Source: Rhodobacteraceae bacterium Alg238-R152
GTDB lineage: Bacteria > Pseudomonadota > Alphaproteobacteria > Rhodobacterales > Rhodobacteraceae
Assembly: GCA_900537125.1 (NCBI GenBank)
Contig: UNRJ01000002.1
Span: forward strand, 62,001 to 126,000
Direction: 5' to 3'
DNA length: 64,000 nt
Part shown: piece after piece, positions 19,772 to 29,081 of the stretch
Position numbering within the stretch: position 1 is the first letter of the stretch
How the letters are laid out: the number at the start of each line of letters is the position of its first letter
Position numbers and translations under genes: made by a program
The notes under the pieces: generated by a model
The model's database searches: none
The model's input: the letters and a program-made list of their open reading frames with translations, nothing else
Told to the model about the DNA's origin: nothing

Positions 19772-22700
19772 TGCGGTATCTTGCCCTCCTTCTCTGCCTG
19801 ATCTGGCCCCTGACACTCGCGGCACAAGACACCGATCAGCCTGATGCCAGCGACGAAGACAAAGGCATGTTGACCAACTTTTTGGAGGATGCCCTGTCCG
19901 GCGATGGCCGCACGGTCGAGGTCATTGGCCTCAAAGGCGCGATCAGCTCCAACGCCACGGTCGAAGAAATCCGCATGTCCGATGCGGATGGCCCCTGGCT
20001 GACCATGCGCGGCATGACGCTCAATTGGAACCGCCTCGCCGTGTTACGCGGTAACATTAACATTAACGAACTCAGCGCCAACGAGATCATCCTCACCCGC
20101 ACGCCCGCGCCCAATCCCAGTGCGCCACCCACCGCTGAGGCCACGCCGTTCTCGTTGCCGGAACTACCCGTTAGCATCAACATTCAATCGCTAAAGGCAG
20201 ACCGCATCACGCTGGGTGAAAGCTTTTTGGGGGAAGAACTCAATCTCTCCCTCACCGCTCGCCTGATCCTCGAAGGCGGTAACGGCGAAGCGCTGCTATC
20301 TGCCGCACGCTTGGATGGCCCTGCGGCCCGCTTTGCCTTGGACGGAGCCTATTCCAACGAAACCAGAAATCTGCGCGTGGATCTGCAAGTGCACGAAGAC
20401 GCAGGCGGGCTGCTGGTCACCAAAGCCAGAATCCCCGGTGAACCACCCATGGCGCTCACCGTATTGGGCGAAGGTCTTCTGGACGATTTTATCGCCGACA
20501 TCCTGTTGACCAGTGATGGCGAACAGCGACTTGCAGGCTCCGTTGAGCTGGCCACCGAACCGGGTGCCAGTGCGGAAGACGCCCCAACCCAAGTGGTCCG
20601 CGCTGATCTTGGCGGCAACATGGCGCCGCTCTTCGCACCGGACTACAAGGACTTCTTGGGAGAAAACATCGGTTTCAGTACACTTCTGCGCCGCTTTGGT
20701 GATGGCCGCATCACCTTGCAACAACTCCTTCTCAGCTCTCGCTCCCTGAATTTGAACGGCGAGATGGCGATTGACGCTGCGGGCCTGCCTGACAGCTTTG
20801 ATCTGGATATCCAATTGCGGGATGAAACTGGCAAACCCGTGCTGCTGCCGCTCAAAGGCCCAAAAAACTACGTGCAAAGCGCCGAATTGGCCGCAAAGTT
20901 TGACCACGAAGCTGGCGATCGCTGGACCCTGAGCGGCACCGTGGATGACCTCAAAACCGACACACTGACGTTGGCGCGTGTGGCGCTGTTTGGCGAAGGC
21001 ACATTGCAGGAAGAGCCCAAGCCACGTGTGGAAGCCCAGCTTCAGATGGGCATGCGTGGGTTGGAGTTGTCTGACCCCGACCTTGCCGCGGTAGTTGGAT
21101 CGAATGGCGGTTTCCAAGGCGATGTGGTTTGGGAAAATGACGCCGGTCTGACGTTGTCCAACTACAAGCTGCGCACCAACAGCCTTGGCTCAAACGGCAC
21201 CGTACACGTCAGCGGCAGCGGCCAAGACCTGAAAGTCGACACGGACGCCACGCTCAAAGTCGACAACATTTCTCTGTTCTCTACCTTCGCCAAACACGAC
21301 CTGAGCGGTTCGTTGGCTGCCCAGCTCAAGGGCGCCATTCTGCCCGTGTCACAAGGCTTTGACCTCACGCTCAGCGCCACCGGACAAGACCTTGCCATCG
21401 CAGACCCACGTGCCGACGCGCTGCTGGCCGGGACCAGCACGGTGTCCGTATCCGCCAAACGGGACGGATCGGGCATCACCCTGCGAGAGGCGGACGTCAC
21501 AACCCCTCAGCTTTCCGCTTCCGGTTCGGGCACTTTGGCCAGTCAAAACAGTGACCTCACCTTTGAGGCGGCGCTTAATGAGGTGGCTCTGGTGCTCAAA
21601 GGCGTAAATGGCCCGGCAACCGCCAAAGGCCGTGCGGTACAAACCGGTGCCGATTGGGCCTTTGATCTTGCGGCCACCGCCCCTGCGCAAACCACTGCCA
21701 CCATCCGCGCCACGCTACCGCAATCCGGCAACGGCGCGGCTGACATCGATCTCGAAGTGGGCCAGGTGCAGGTCTTTGTGCCCGAACTGCCTGGCAAGGC
21801 CCGCATCCAAGCCTCCGCAGAGCAAGCGCCAAACGGTTGGAAAGTCGATTTTACTGGCACCGGCCCGTTTGACACCAAGGGCGCTGGCCAGGGTCTGATC
21901 GACCCGGCGGGCGACGCCAACGACATCTCCGTGGCTGGCACCCTGCCATTGGCCGCAGCCAATATTTTCCTACAACCTAACTCCATCCAAGGTGTCGCCA
22001 ACTATGATCTCCACCTCAAGGGCGCATTGGGACCCGAAGCTGTCACCGGAACCGTCACTCTTGGAGGCGCTCGGTTTGTCATCCCGGATTTGCGCGTCGC
22101 GTTCGAAGACATTCGCGGCACCGTTGGTCTCAACGGTCAGGCTGCCAATCTCAACATCACCACGCAATTTTCCGGTGGTGGACAGATTGGCGTGGCGGGC
22201 AACGTGGCCTTGGCGCCCCCCTTCTCGGCAAATCTGCCGGTGACCCTGACCGATATCCTTATCCAGCAAGGCCAACTCCTCAAAACTGAAGTCGACGGTA
22301 CCATCACCCTGTCCGGTCCGCTGACAGGTGGCGGCAACATCAGTGGGAACATTCAGCTTGGCAAAACCGACATTCATGTCACGCCTGTGGGGCTGGCTGG
22401 CGCAGGCCCGATCCCAGAAATCAGACACCTCAATGAGCCTTCCAAAGTCCGCCTCACCCGCGATCGCGCAGGACTGATCGCGAAAAAGAAAAGCGGCTCC
22501 TCCGCGCCGCCATTTGGCCTGGACGTGAACATTCAAACAACAGAACGCATCGCGGTGCGCGGCTTGGGCCTGAACGCCGACTTCCACGGCGGCATGAAAA
22601 TCAGCGGCACCACCAATGACATCCGCCCCAACGGAGAGATTGATCTGATCCGCGGTCGCTTGTCGTTCCTGGCGAAAAACTTCGAGTTGGACGAGGGCCG

Positions 22701-23199
22701 CATTTCCATGTTGGGGGATCTGGTTCCCACCATGCGGGTGGTAGCAATTTCTGAGCAACCGGACGCCACTGTCTACGTGATTTTGGACGGCCGATTGGAC
22801 GACCCCAAAATTGTACTAGAAAGTGATCCGGAGCTGCCCGAAGACGAGGTGCTCTCCCAGCTCCTGTTTGGCCGCGATCTCTCCAGCATCTCCGCGCTAC
22901 AAGCCGCGCAGCTAGCCGCTGCTTTGGCGCAACTCTCTGGCGGCGGCCCACAAGGCCCGCGCCTTGGCGAAAACTCCGGGCTGGATGATCTTGGGCTCAC
23001 CTTCGATGAATCCGGCACTCCCGGCCTGCGCGCGGGGAAATACATCAACGAAAATGTCTACACCGAGGTGGGCGTGGACAGCAAAGGCCAAAGCTCGATT
23101 AGCTTGAATCTGGATGTGAACGACAACCTGACTGTGAAAGGCAAGGTTGGTTCAGACGACGACACCGGCATCGGCATTTTCTTCCAACGCGATTATTAA
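19771..23199 (+). CDS. tamB: Translocation and assembly module protein TamB (AsmA-like)
   Basis: A 1142-residue periplasm-spanning protein with an N-terminal signal anchor (LALLLCLIWPLTLAAQ), a long beta-rich repetitive middle, and the conserved C-terminal DUF490 region (GEIDLIRGRLSFLAKNFELDEG, ELPEDEVLSQLLFGRDLSSIS, ending GIFFQRDY). TamB bridges the inner membrane to TamA and belongs to the AsmA/Vps13-like group linked to phospholipid transport. It is a little shorter than the E. coli protein (1259). Its 3' end faces the TetR gene with a 6-base gap. Confidence 0.93.
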   Translation: MRYLALLLCLIWPLTLAAQDTDQPDASDEDKGMLTNFLEDALSGDGRTVEVIGLKGAISSNATVEEIRMSDADGPWLTMRGMTLNWNRLAVLRGNININELSANEIILTRTPAPNPSAPPTAEATPFSLPELPVSINIQSLKADRITLGESFLGEELNLSLTARLILEGGNGEALLSAARLDGPAARFALDGAYSNETRNLRVDLQVHEDAGGLLVTKARIPGEPPMALTVLGEGLLDDFIADILLTSDGEQRLAGSVELATEPGASAEDAPTQVVRADLGGNMAPLFAPDYKDFLGENIGFSTLLRRFGDGRITLQQLLLSSRSLNLNGEMAIDAAGLPDSFDLDIQLRDETGKPVLLPLKGPKNYVQSAELAAKFDHEAGDRWTLSGTVDDLKTDTLTLARVALFGEGTLQEEPKPRVEAQLQMGMRGLELSDPDLAAVVGSNGGFQGDVVWENDAGLTLSNYKLRTNSLGSNGTVHVSGSGQDLKVDTDATLKVDNISLFSTFAKHDLSGSLAAQLKGAILPVSQGFDLTLSATGQDLAIADPRADALLAGTSTVSVSAKRDGSGITLREADVTTPQLSASGSGTLASQNSDLTFEAALNEVALVLKGVNGPATAKGRAVQTGADWAFDLAATAPAQTTATIRATLPQSGNGAADIDLEVGQVQVFVPELPGKARIQASAEQAPNGWKVDFTGTGPFDTKGAGQGLIDPAGDANDISVAGTLPLAAANIFLQPNSIQGVANYDLHLKGALGPEAVTGTVTLGGARFVIPDLRVAFEDIRGTVGLNGQAANLNITTQFSGGGQIGVAGNVALAPPFSANLPVTLTDILIQQGQLLKTEVDGTITLSGPLTGGGNISGNIQLGKTDIHVTPVGLAGAGPIPEIRHLNEPSKVRLTRDRAGLIAKKKSGSSAPPFGLDVNIQTTERIAVRGLGLNADFHGGMKISGTTNDIRPNGEIDLIRGRLSFLAKNFELDEGRISMLGDLVPTMRVVAISEQPDATVYVILDGRLDDPKIVLESDPELPEDEVLSQLLFGRDLSSISALQAAQLAAALAQLSGGGPQGPRLGENSGLDDLGLTFDESGTPGLRAGKYINENVYTEVGVDSKGQSSISLNLDVNDNLTVKGKVGSDDDTGIGIFFQRDY

Positions 23200-23205
23200 C
23201 GCGTC

Positions 23206-23826
23206 TCAGCTGTCTTTGCGCAGCCCATGCAGACAAAGGTGGTGTACCTGCGCCCGCATTTCAGGCGTCAGCGTCACCCCAAGCGAGCGCTGCCATTTCA
23301 ACGTGTTGCGAATGCCGCCTCCCATAAAGCCGCCAAACAGCCCAACATCGCCCGCGATCACCCAGCCCTCAGCCTGAAGCTGACGCAACAGCTCAGCAAT
23401 GAAATCTGATGTGCGTTTGAAACTGTCGAGCACCTCCTCGCGCGGCAACAACGGCACGTTTGACAGATACTCATGCAGGTCTGCGTGATTTTCATTGAAC
23501 CACACAAAGTCAATCTGCCGGTCAATAAAGGCCTTAAGCCTCTCTGGTGCCGGTTGGCTTGGGTCGTCCCCTGTCACCAGCGCCGTTTCGACAATTTTGC
23601 CAAGCTCTTCGTACACCGCACGGATCAGCACATCTTTGTTCTCAAAGTGATTGTACAGCGAACCGGTCGCAACGCCGGCCTGCTTGGCAATCTTGCTCAT
23701 CGACGCTTGTGTGCCATGTGCCACCAGCATCGCTGCAGTGGCCTCAAGTATTTTCTCGCGCATGTGGCTCAGTGTCCCGTTGTCTTGCGTTATTGGCGCG
23801 GTGAACCAATGTTCACTCGGCGCCAT
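23206..23826 (-). CDS. TetR/AcrR family transcriptional regulator
   Basis: Up to 206 residues. The N-terminal helix-turn-helix is clear (REKILEATAAMLVAHG, MSKIAKQAGVATGSLYNHFENKD); the C-terminal ligand domain is unassigned. The start is uncertain: ATG 23826 is given, but ATG 23763 (185 residues, MREKIL) fits the usual TetR N-terminus better and would leave the palindrome at 23801-23816 outside the gene. No target gene is obvious, since the neighbours are tamB (convergent) and a GNAT enzyme (same strand). Confidence 0.82.
   Translation of the reverse strand: MAPSEHWFTAPITQDNGTLSHMREKILEATAAMLVAHGTQASMSKIAKQAGVATGSLYNHFENKDVLIRAVYEELGKIVETALVTGDDPSQPAPERLKAFIDRQIDFVWFNENHADLHEYLSNVPLLPREEVLDSFKRTSDFIAELLRQLQAEGWVIAGDVGLFGGFMGGGIRNTLKWQRSLGVTLTPEMRAQVHHLCLHGLRKDS
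23801..23816. promoter_or_regulatory. Candidate TetR autoregulatory operator
   Basis: Perfect inverted repeat GTGAAC-CAAT-GTTCAC. It lies 38 bases upstream of ATG 23763 of the tetR gene, or inside the gene if an earlier start is used. Its size and symmetry fit a TetR operator; no binding evidence is available. Confidence 0.5.
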
Positions 23827-23931
23827 GCACCCTAGGATGACCAGACAGCGCAAACAAGACCCTCGTCTTGCCCCAAGAAATCTTGAACTGATGTATGTTG
23901 GATCCCAACCGGCATTCCACGCAACACCCTT

Positions 23932-24549
23932 CTATGGGCGTCCCATCCAAACACTTGTTGTAGAAAACGTGCCATCTTCTTGACGCAACCGCTCAAACCC
24001 CATGGCCTGCCAGAAGGCAATACCGCCGTCATTTTTCGGATCCGCGCCAATGTGAACCGGCCCCACGCCACACGCCTGTGCCGCTTTCAGCCACGTGTCA
24101 AACAACCGCCGCCCCAACCCGCCGCCGCGGGCTGCTGGCATTAAATTCATGTGCATATGCGCAGGATGCGGCTGCACCACATAATCCGGCGTTGGCACCG
24201 CTTGGTGTATCCAGTCTACCCGCCGCTCATCTTCGGACCACGTGGCCCGCCGTGCGGCATCCGGCGCAGGGTATTGCGCCTGCAACGCAGGCCACCACTC
24301 TGCCTCAAGCTGCGCCTCAAACACACGGCTGTCCGTCACGCCACAGACATAGCCCTCAATCTGCCCGTTTATCTCAACCACAAACGCCAGATCCGGCGCC
24401 AAAACCACATAAGGCGCCGTGTAAATATGCCCGAGCATTTTAGGGTCATCATAAAAAGGCGTTGCATCATTCCCGGCATTGCCGGTTTGGACGACCACCT
24501 CATATAGCCGCTCTTGATCAGCTTGTGTTGCCTGCCGGATCACTGCCAT
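23932..24549 (-). CDS. GNAT family N-acetyltransferase
   Basis: A 205-residue acyltransferase. The acetyl-CoA-binding motif is ARGGGLGRRLFDTW (Q/R-x-x-G-x-G/A), preceded by strand HMHMNLMP and followed by VHIGADPKNDGGIAFWQAMGFERL, typical of GNAT motif B. The N-terminal part (IRQATQADQERLYEVVVQTG) is the usual first strand and helix. The acceptor substrate is unknown. It lies upstream of tetR on the same strand, about 105-170 bases away depending on the tetR start, so the link is uncertain. Confidence 0.85.
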   Translation of the reverse strand: MAVIRQATQADQERLYEVVVQTGNAGNDATPFYDDPKMLGHIYTAPYVVLAPDLAFVVEINGQIEGYVCGVTDSRVFEAQLEAEWWPALQAQYPAPDAARRATWSEDERRVDWIHQAVPTPDYVVQPHPAHMHMNLMPAARGGGLGRRLFDTWLKAAQACGVGPVHIGADPKNDGGIAFWQAMGFERLRQEDGTFSTTSVWMGRP

Positions 24550-24609
24550 GCCCTACCTCCTGAAACGCTGGGCATTTCTAACACTGATAAACAGTCTGCG
24601 CGAGTATTC

Positions 24610-24885
24610 TCAGGCGTGTTGCGGTGCCCAGCGCTGAAACGCGCCAATGGCCGCACCAATCAGCACACCAAGACCGTAGGCAGCGGGACCGCCCAGATCA
24701 AACCGGAAGTTCACAATAATGCCCTCAGGAACATAAAGCCCGTAGGCCACTGCAGGGACTGCCGCCAGCAAAAGCAGCATAAAACCGGCAGTTGGATCTT
24801 CGCGATTGATGTTTTTGGCCACCAACTGCGCGCCAATGGCGGCAGGAAGAGCGATGACAAGGATGACATAGATGGCGATGAGCAT
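24610..24885 (-). CDS. Small conserved membrane protein, unknown function
   Basis: A 91-residue protein with three hydrophobic segments (starting MLIAIYVILVIALPAAIG; LLLLAAVPAVAYGLYV; GLGVLIGAAIGAF). ATG 24885 has GAGGAG 9 bases upstream, which decides this start over a longer frame. No family is recognised; the spacing of segments resembles small inner-membrane proteins of Rhodobacterales. It is divergent from the nitroreductase gene across about 220 bases that hold the 40-bp palindrome, so it could share regulation. Confidence 0.7.
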   Translation of the reverse strand: MLIAIYVILVIALPAAIGAQLVAKNINREDPTAGFMLLLLAAVPAVAYGLYVPEGIIVNFRFDLGGPAAYGLGVLIGAAIGAFQRWAPQHA

Positions 24886-25053
24886 TTCAGAAGTCTCCTC
24901 TACCGGAGCGGTGGCGAGGGCCTTTGCGTTGGCCTCTCGGAGGCGGGACAATGTCCGCTTGTCTCAATCCGTAAATGGGATCGCAGCCCGGCAATTTCAA
25001 TGCTTCGCTTGTTAAATTCATCTATGTCCGCGAATTTTGGATGGAAACTTGAC

Positions 25054-25093
25054 TTTGTACGATATCGCACTAAATAGTGCGATATCGTACAAA
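25054..25093. promoter_or_regulatory. Perfect 40-bp palindrome (probable double operator)
   Basis: Two perfect 19-base arms, TTTGTACGATATCGCACTA and its exact reverse complement, around AA. Each arm contains its own smaller palindrome (CGATATCG), so this looks like two dimer sites 20 bp apart, two helical turns. It ends 11 bases before the nitroreductase ATG, covering its promoter and leader. The MarR regulator encoded by the second gene of that operon is the obvious candidate to bind it. Confidence 0.8.
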
Positions 25094-25104
25094 TGAGGCC
25101 CCAA

Positions 25105-26253
25105 ATGAATATTTCACGTAGAAAATCTCTCGCCCTGATTGGGGGCGGTGTCATTACAGCAGCGGCGACAACCACTGGTTATTCGGTGACCCGCTCACCC
25201 ACCCAAGCCACCGCACCTTGGAAATTGGCAGGGACCTATGCGGATCCCCGAAAAAAGGCGCTGTCTTATGCGCTGCTTGCGCCAAACCCACACAACCGGC
25301 AGCCTTGGAGTGTTGATCTGTCCGCAGGCGGAGAGGTCAGCCTTTATGCCGATTTGGACAAACTACTGCCCGAAACAGATCCGCTGAATCGCCAAATCAC
25401 GATTGGTCTGGGGTGTTTTCTCGAAGTTATGCGCATGGCTGCCGCGCAAGATGGCTATCGGGTTGACCTGACACTCTTCCCAGAAGGTCAGAATGAGGCA
25501 CATCTGGACAACCGCCCCATTGCCCACGCGGTTTTCACCAAGGACGGCGCGCAAAAACCCGACCCATTGTTCCAACACGTGATGACCCGGCGCTCCAACA
25601 AAGAGCCGTTTGACACCTCTCGTGTTGTAAGGCCTGAGACACTGGTGCAACTGACCAACTCGACCGGTGAAGGTGTTCAATTAGGTGGGTCTGTGGAGGC
25701 TCAAGACGTTGCCGAATTGCGCGACCTGACTCACACCGCTCTTCAGATCGAAGTCGAAACCCCAAACACCTATCAGGAAAGCGTCGACCTGTTCCGCATC
25801 GGCCACCGCGAAGTCAACGCCAATCCCGATGGCATCGACTTCTCTGGCCCCCTGTTTGAATCGCTGCACCTCACCGGCATGTTCACCCGTGAAACCGCAA
25901 CCGACACCTCCTCAACGGCTTATAAAGCTGGTTTGGATGCGGTCTTTGCCAACACCGACACAGCCATGGGGCATCTTTGGCTGATCACAGAAACCAACAC
26001 GCGGGAGGATCAAATCATCGCCGGTCAAAACTGGGTCCGGGTCAACCTGGCCACCACCGCTCTGGGCCTTGGCCTGCAACCGCTGAGCCAGGTGCTGCAA
26101 GAATACCCGGAGATGGACACCGAATATCAGACCATTCACAACCGGCTTGCGCCAAACGGCGGAACGGTTCAAATGCTGGGACGTATCGGATACGGTCCCC
26201 AGGTGGCGCCAAGTCCACGCTGGCCATTGGAGGCAAAACTTGCCCAAACCTGA
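25105..26253 (+). CDS. Tat-exported nitroreductase-fold protein (Acg-like)
   Basis: A 382-residue protein with a twin-arginine signal (SRRKSLALIGGG, then a hydrophobic stretch). The mature part has nitroreductase-family blocks: KKALSYALLAPNPHNRQPW near the start, RRSNKEPFD in the middle, and WVRVNLATTALGLGLQPLSQ near residue 310. Such Acg-like proteins are flavin-binding relatives of nitroreductases; some sequester FMN rather than catalyse. ATG 25105 has a better leader than ATG 25093. Its end overlaps the marR gene by 14 bases. The substrate is unknown; export before folding with FMN is inferred. Confidence 0.85.
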   Translation: MNISRRKSLALIGGGVITAAATTTGYSVTRSPTQATAPWKLAGTYADPRKKALSYALLAPNPHNRQPWSVDLSAGGEVSLYADLDKLLPETDPLNRQITIGLGCFLEVMRMAAAQDGYRVDLTLFPEGQNEAHLDNRPIAHAVFTKDGAQKPDPLFQHVMTRRSNKEPFDTSRVVRPETLVQLTNSTGEGVQLGGSVEAQDVAELRDLTHTALQIEVETPNTYQESVDLFRIGHREVNANPDGIDFSGPLFESLHLTGMFTRETATDTSSTAYKAGLDAVFANTDTAMGHLWLITETNTREDQIIAGQNWVRVNLATTALGLGLQPLSQVLQEYPEMDTEYQTIHNRLAPNGGTVQMLGRIGYGPQVAPSPRWPLEAKLAQT

Positions 26254-26695
26254 GCAGACAATCCCAACCCTTTTTCGCTTCTTCAATGAAGTGGGGATTA
26301 TCAATCAGCTCTCAAGCCGCCTGTTTGAAACCCGTCTGCCAGACGGGTTTCTGGTGTCCCATTTCACCGTGCTCAACCATCTGACACGACTGGGCGACGG
26401 ACGCACGCCAATGGACATCGCCACCGCGCTTCAAGTGCCCAAAACCTCGCTAACACATACCCTGTCGGGTCTCAGCAAAGCTGGTCTGATTTCACTGGAA
26501 CCCAATCCCAAAGACGCCCGCTCCAAATGTGTCCTGCTGACTGACGCCGGGCGACAGTTTCGCGAAGATGCCATCGCCTCGCTTGGCCCCGACATGATGG
26601 ATGTGGCGGAGCATTTCCCGCCAGAACGCATCGCCGAAGCCCTGCCGCTGCTGGAAGATATCCGCGCCTTTTTGGACAAACGTCGGGACGGTTAA
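26240..26695 (+). CDS. MarR family transcriptional regulator
   Basis: A 151-residue winged-helix regulator. The DNA-binding part is clear (TPMDIATALQVPKTSLTHTLSGLSKAGLI, then the wing PNPKDARSKCVLLTDAG). TTG 26240 is taken as the start because GGAGG lies exactly 6 bases before it and the protein then begins LPKPEQTIPTLFRFFNEVG, normal for the family; longer upstream starts lie deep inside the nitroreductase gene. It is co-transcribed with the nitroreductase gene and probably binds the palindrome at 25054-25093. Confidence 0.85.
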   Translation: MPKPEQTIPTLFRFFNEVGIINQLSSRLFETRLPDGFLVSHFTVLNHLTRLGDGRTPMDIATALQVPKTSLTHTLSGLSKAGLISLEPNPKDARSKCVLLTDAGRQFREDAIASLGPDMMDVAEHFPPERIAEALPLLEDIRAFLDKRRDG

Positions 26696-26763
26696 GATCG
26701 CCCTACCTATCACAACATCAAAGCCTGCACCAAGCTTTCACAGCCCCCAAATATCCTGGGGGA

Positions 26764-26797
26764 GTCCCATCCGTGATGGGACGGGGGCAACGCCCCC
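26764..26797. repeat. Double GC-rich hairpin at convergent gene ends
   Basis: Two abutting perfect hairpins: GTCCCATC-CGT-GATGGGAC (26764-26782) and GGGGGC-AAC-GCCCCC (26783-26797). They sit between the ends of the convergent marR and tdh genes. There is no T-run on either side, so this resembles an interspersed palindromic element or mRNA-stabilising structure more than a classical terminator. Confidence 0.6.
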
Positions 26798-26798
26798 C

Positions 26799-27860
26799 TC
26801 AGGTGGTCCAATCCAGCACAACCTTGCCCGACTTGCCGCTTTTCATCGCCGCAAACCCAGCCTTAAAATCTCCAACCGACAACTCATGGGTGATCACCCG
26901 GCTGACATCCAAGCCATTCTGCAACATCGCAATCATCTTGTACCAGGTCTCAAACATCTCGCGTCCATAAACGCCTTTGATCGTGATCGCCTTGAACACA
27001 ATCCGCGACCAATCCACCGGTGACTTTCCGGGTGGAATGCCCAGCAAAGCAATCTTGCCGCCCATCACCAGCGCCTCGACCATCTGATCCAGCGCCGCTT
27101 GTGACCCGCTCATCTCCAGCCCAACGTCAAAGCCCTCCTTTAATCCCAGCTCATGCATCACGTCGTTGAGGTCTTCGGAAGCCACATTCACCGCCCGCGC
27201 ATTGGGCACCACATGCTCTGCCAAGGCCAACCGGTCCGGATTGATGTCGGTGATCACCACATGCCGCGCACCGGCATGTTTCACCACCGCCGCCGCCATA
27301 ATGCCAATAGGCCCTGCGCCAGTGATGAGCACATCCTCACCCAGCAAGTCAAAACTCAAGGCCGTGTGCACCGCATTGCCCAACGGATCGAGAATCGCCC
27401 CAATCTCGTCCGGAATGTCATCCGGCAAAGGCACCACGTTAAACGCAGGCAATCGGAGGTACTGCGCAAACGCCCCCTGAATGTTCACGCCAATCCCACG
27501 AGTACCCGGATCAAGATGAAAGTTGCCCGCCCGCGCCTGCCGGCTTTCATGGCCCACCACATGCCCCTCACCAGAGCAGCGCTGCCCAATCGATAAACCA
27601 TCAACATTGCGGCCCATCTCAACAATCTCACCAGCAAACTCATGGCCCGTGATCATCGGCACCGGCACCGTCGCACTGGCCCAGTCGTCCCAGTTCCAGA
27701 TGTGAATATCCGTGCCGCAAATCCCGGTCTTGTTGACCTTGATCAACACCTCATCCGGCCCAATCTCCGGCACCGGCGCCTGCACCATCCACAGCCCTTC
27801 TTCTGGCTTGGATTTCTCCAGCGCGGTCATGGTGTTGGGCCGAGAGACCGTCGTGCTCAT
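26799..27860 (-). CDS. tdh: L-threonine 3-dehydrogenase
   Basis: A 353-residue zinc-type medium-chain dehydrogenase that oxidises L-threonine to 2-amino-3-ketobutyrate with NAD+. Catalytic zinc residues C48 ([13 protein letters not shown]), H73 and E74 (TGHEFAG) and the Rossmann motif [12 protein letters not shown] are present. The structural-zinc loop near residue 100, which in E. coli TDH holds four cysteines, here reads [20 protein letters not shown] with those cysteines missing. It overlaps kbl by 4 bases (ATGA), forming the kbl-tdh operon in which Kbl uses the unstable TDH product. Confidence 0.94.
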   Translation of the reverse strand: MSTTVSRPNTMTALEKSKPEEGLWMVQAPVPEIGPDEVLIKVNKTGICGTDIHIWNWDDWASATVPVPMITGHEFAGEIVEMGRNVDGLSIGQRCSGEGHVVGHESRQARAGNFHLDPGTRGIGVNIQGAFAQYLRLPAFNVVPLPDDIPDEIGAILDPLGNAVHTALSFDLLGEDVLITGAGPIGIMAAAVVKHAGARHVVITDINPDRLALAEHVVPNARAVNVASEDLNDVMHELGLKEGFDVGLEMSGSQAALDQMVEALVMGGKIALLGIPPGKSPVDWSRIVFKAITIKGVYGREMFETWYKMIAMLQNGLDVSRVITHELSVGDFKAGFAAMKSGKSGKVVLDWTT

Positions 27861-29044
27861 GAGAGGATCCCCAGCGCCTTGCCCACCTTGCCAAAGGCCG
27901 CCAGTGCCCGGTCCAGCTCCTCCCGCGTCAAGGCTGCATTCATCTGCGTGCGAATCCGCGCCTGCCCACGCGGTACCACCGGGAAGAAGAAGCCCGACAC
28001 ATAGACCCCCTCCTCAAACAGTTTCGTTGCCATGTCCTGTGCCAACTGCGCCTCGCCCAGCATCACCGGAATAATCGGGTGCTCGCCTGGCAGGATCTCA
28101 AACCCCAGCTTTTCCAAACCGGCCCGCCAATACTGCGCATTCTCGCGCAACCGCGCGCGGTCTTCGGCGCCTTCTTCCACCAAGCGGATCGCTTCTAGTC
28201 CCGCCGCCACAATGCTCGGCGGCAATGAGTTGGAAAACAGATACGGCCGCGCCCGTTGGCGCAACAGGTCAATCACAGGCTGCGGCCCGGCAATATAGCC
28301 GCCAATCGCCCCGCCCAGCGCCTTGCCCAACGTGCCGGTCAGGATATCCACATCGACGCCAAAGTGATCCGGCGTGCCGGCCCCATTTGGCCCCATAAAC
28401 CCGGTGGCGTGGCAGTCATCCACCATCACCACCGCGCCGTACTCTTTGGCCAACCGCGTGATCTCCGGCAGGTTGGCCAGATAGCCATCCATGGAAAACA
28501 CACCATCGGTGGCAATCATAATGTGCCGCGCACCTTCGTTTTTGGCGTGCTGCAACATCGCCTCCAAGTCACCCATGTCGTTGTTGGCATAGCGATAGCG
28601 CTTCGCCTTACACAGACGGATGCCATCAATGATCGACGCGTGGTTCAGGCTGTCCGAAATGATCGCGTCCTCCTTGGTCAGCAGCGGCTCAAACAACCCG
28701 CCATTGGCGTCAAAACAGGCGGCAAACAGGATCGAATCGTCTTTCCCCAGAAAGCTGGCGAGCTTCTGCTCCAGTTCGCGGTGGATGTCCTGTGTGCCGC
28801 AAATGAACCGCACTGACGCCATACCAAACCCACGTGGGTCCATCGCAGCTTTAGCGGCTTCAATCAGCGCCGGATTGTCTGCCAACCCAAGGTAATTGTT
28901 GGCACAAAGGTTGATCACCTCCCGGTCCCCCACCTGAATTTCACCGCCTTGCGGCGAGGTGATCATGCGCTCCTTTTTCATCAGCCCCTCGGCCTCAATG
29001 GTGGTGAGCGTGTCGCGGATGTCGTTTAGAAATGCGTCAGACAT
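27857..29044 (-). CDS. kbl: Glycine C-acetyltransferase (2-amino-3-ketobutyrate CoA ligase)
   Basis: A 395-residue PLP enzyme of the alpha-oxoamine synthase family, converting 2-amino-3-ketobutyrate plus CoA to glycine and acetyl-CoA. Visible motifs: [43 protein letters not shown] and the PLP-lysine segment [13 protein letters not shown] 29044 with GGAG 6 bases upstream is preferred; an upstream TTG adds eight residues. Length then matches E. coli Kbl (398). It is first in the operon with tdh; the promoter region holds paired inverted repeats (29082-29131). Confidence 0.95.
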   Translation of the reverse strand: MSDAFLNDIRDTLTTIEAEGLMKKERMITSPQGGEIQVGDREVINLCANNYLGLADNPALIEAAKAAMDPRGFGMASVRFICGTQDIHRELEQKLASFLGKDDSILFAACFDANGGLFEPLLTKEDAIISDSLNHASIIDGIRLCKAKRYRYANNDMGDLEAMLQHAKNEGARHIMIATDGVFSMDGYLANLPEITRLAKEYGAVVMVDDCHATGFMGPNGAGTPDHFGVDVDILTGTLGKALGGAIGGYIAGPQPVIDLLRQRARPYLFSNSLPPSIVAAGLEAIRLVEEGAEDRARLRENAQYWRAGLEKLGFEILPGEHPIIPVMLGEAQLAQDMATKLFEEGVYVSGFFFPVVPRGQARIRTQMNAALTREELDRALAAFGKVGKALGILS

Positions 29045-29081
29045 GGGGTTCTCCATAATGATGGACAATCATCTACCATAA

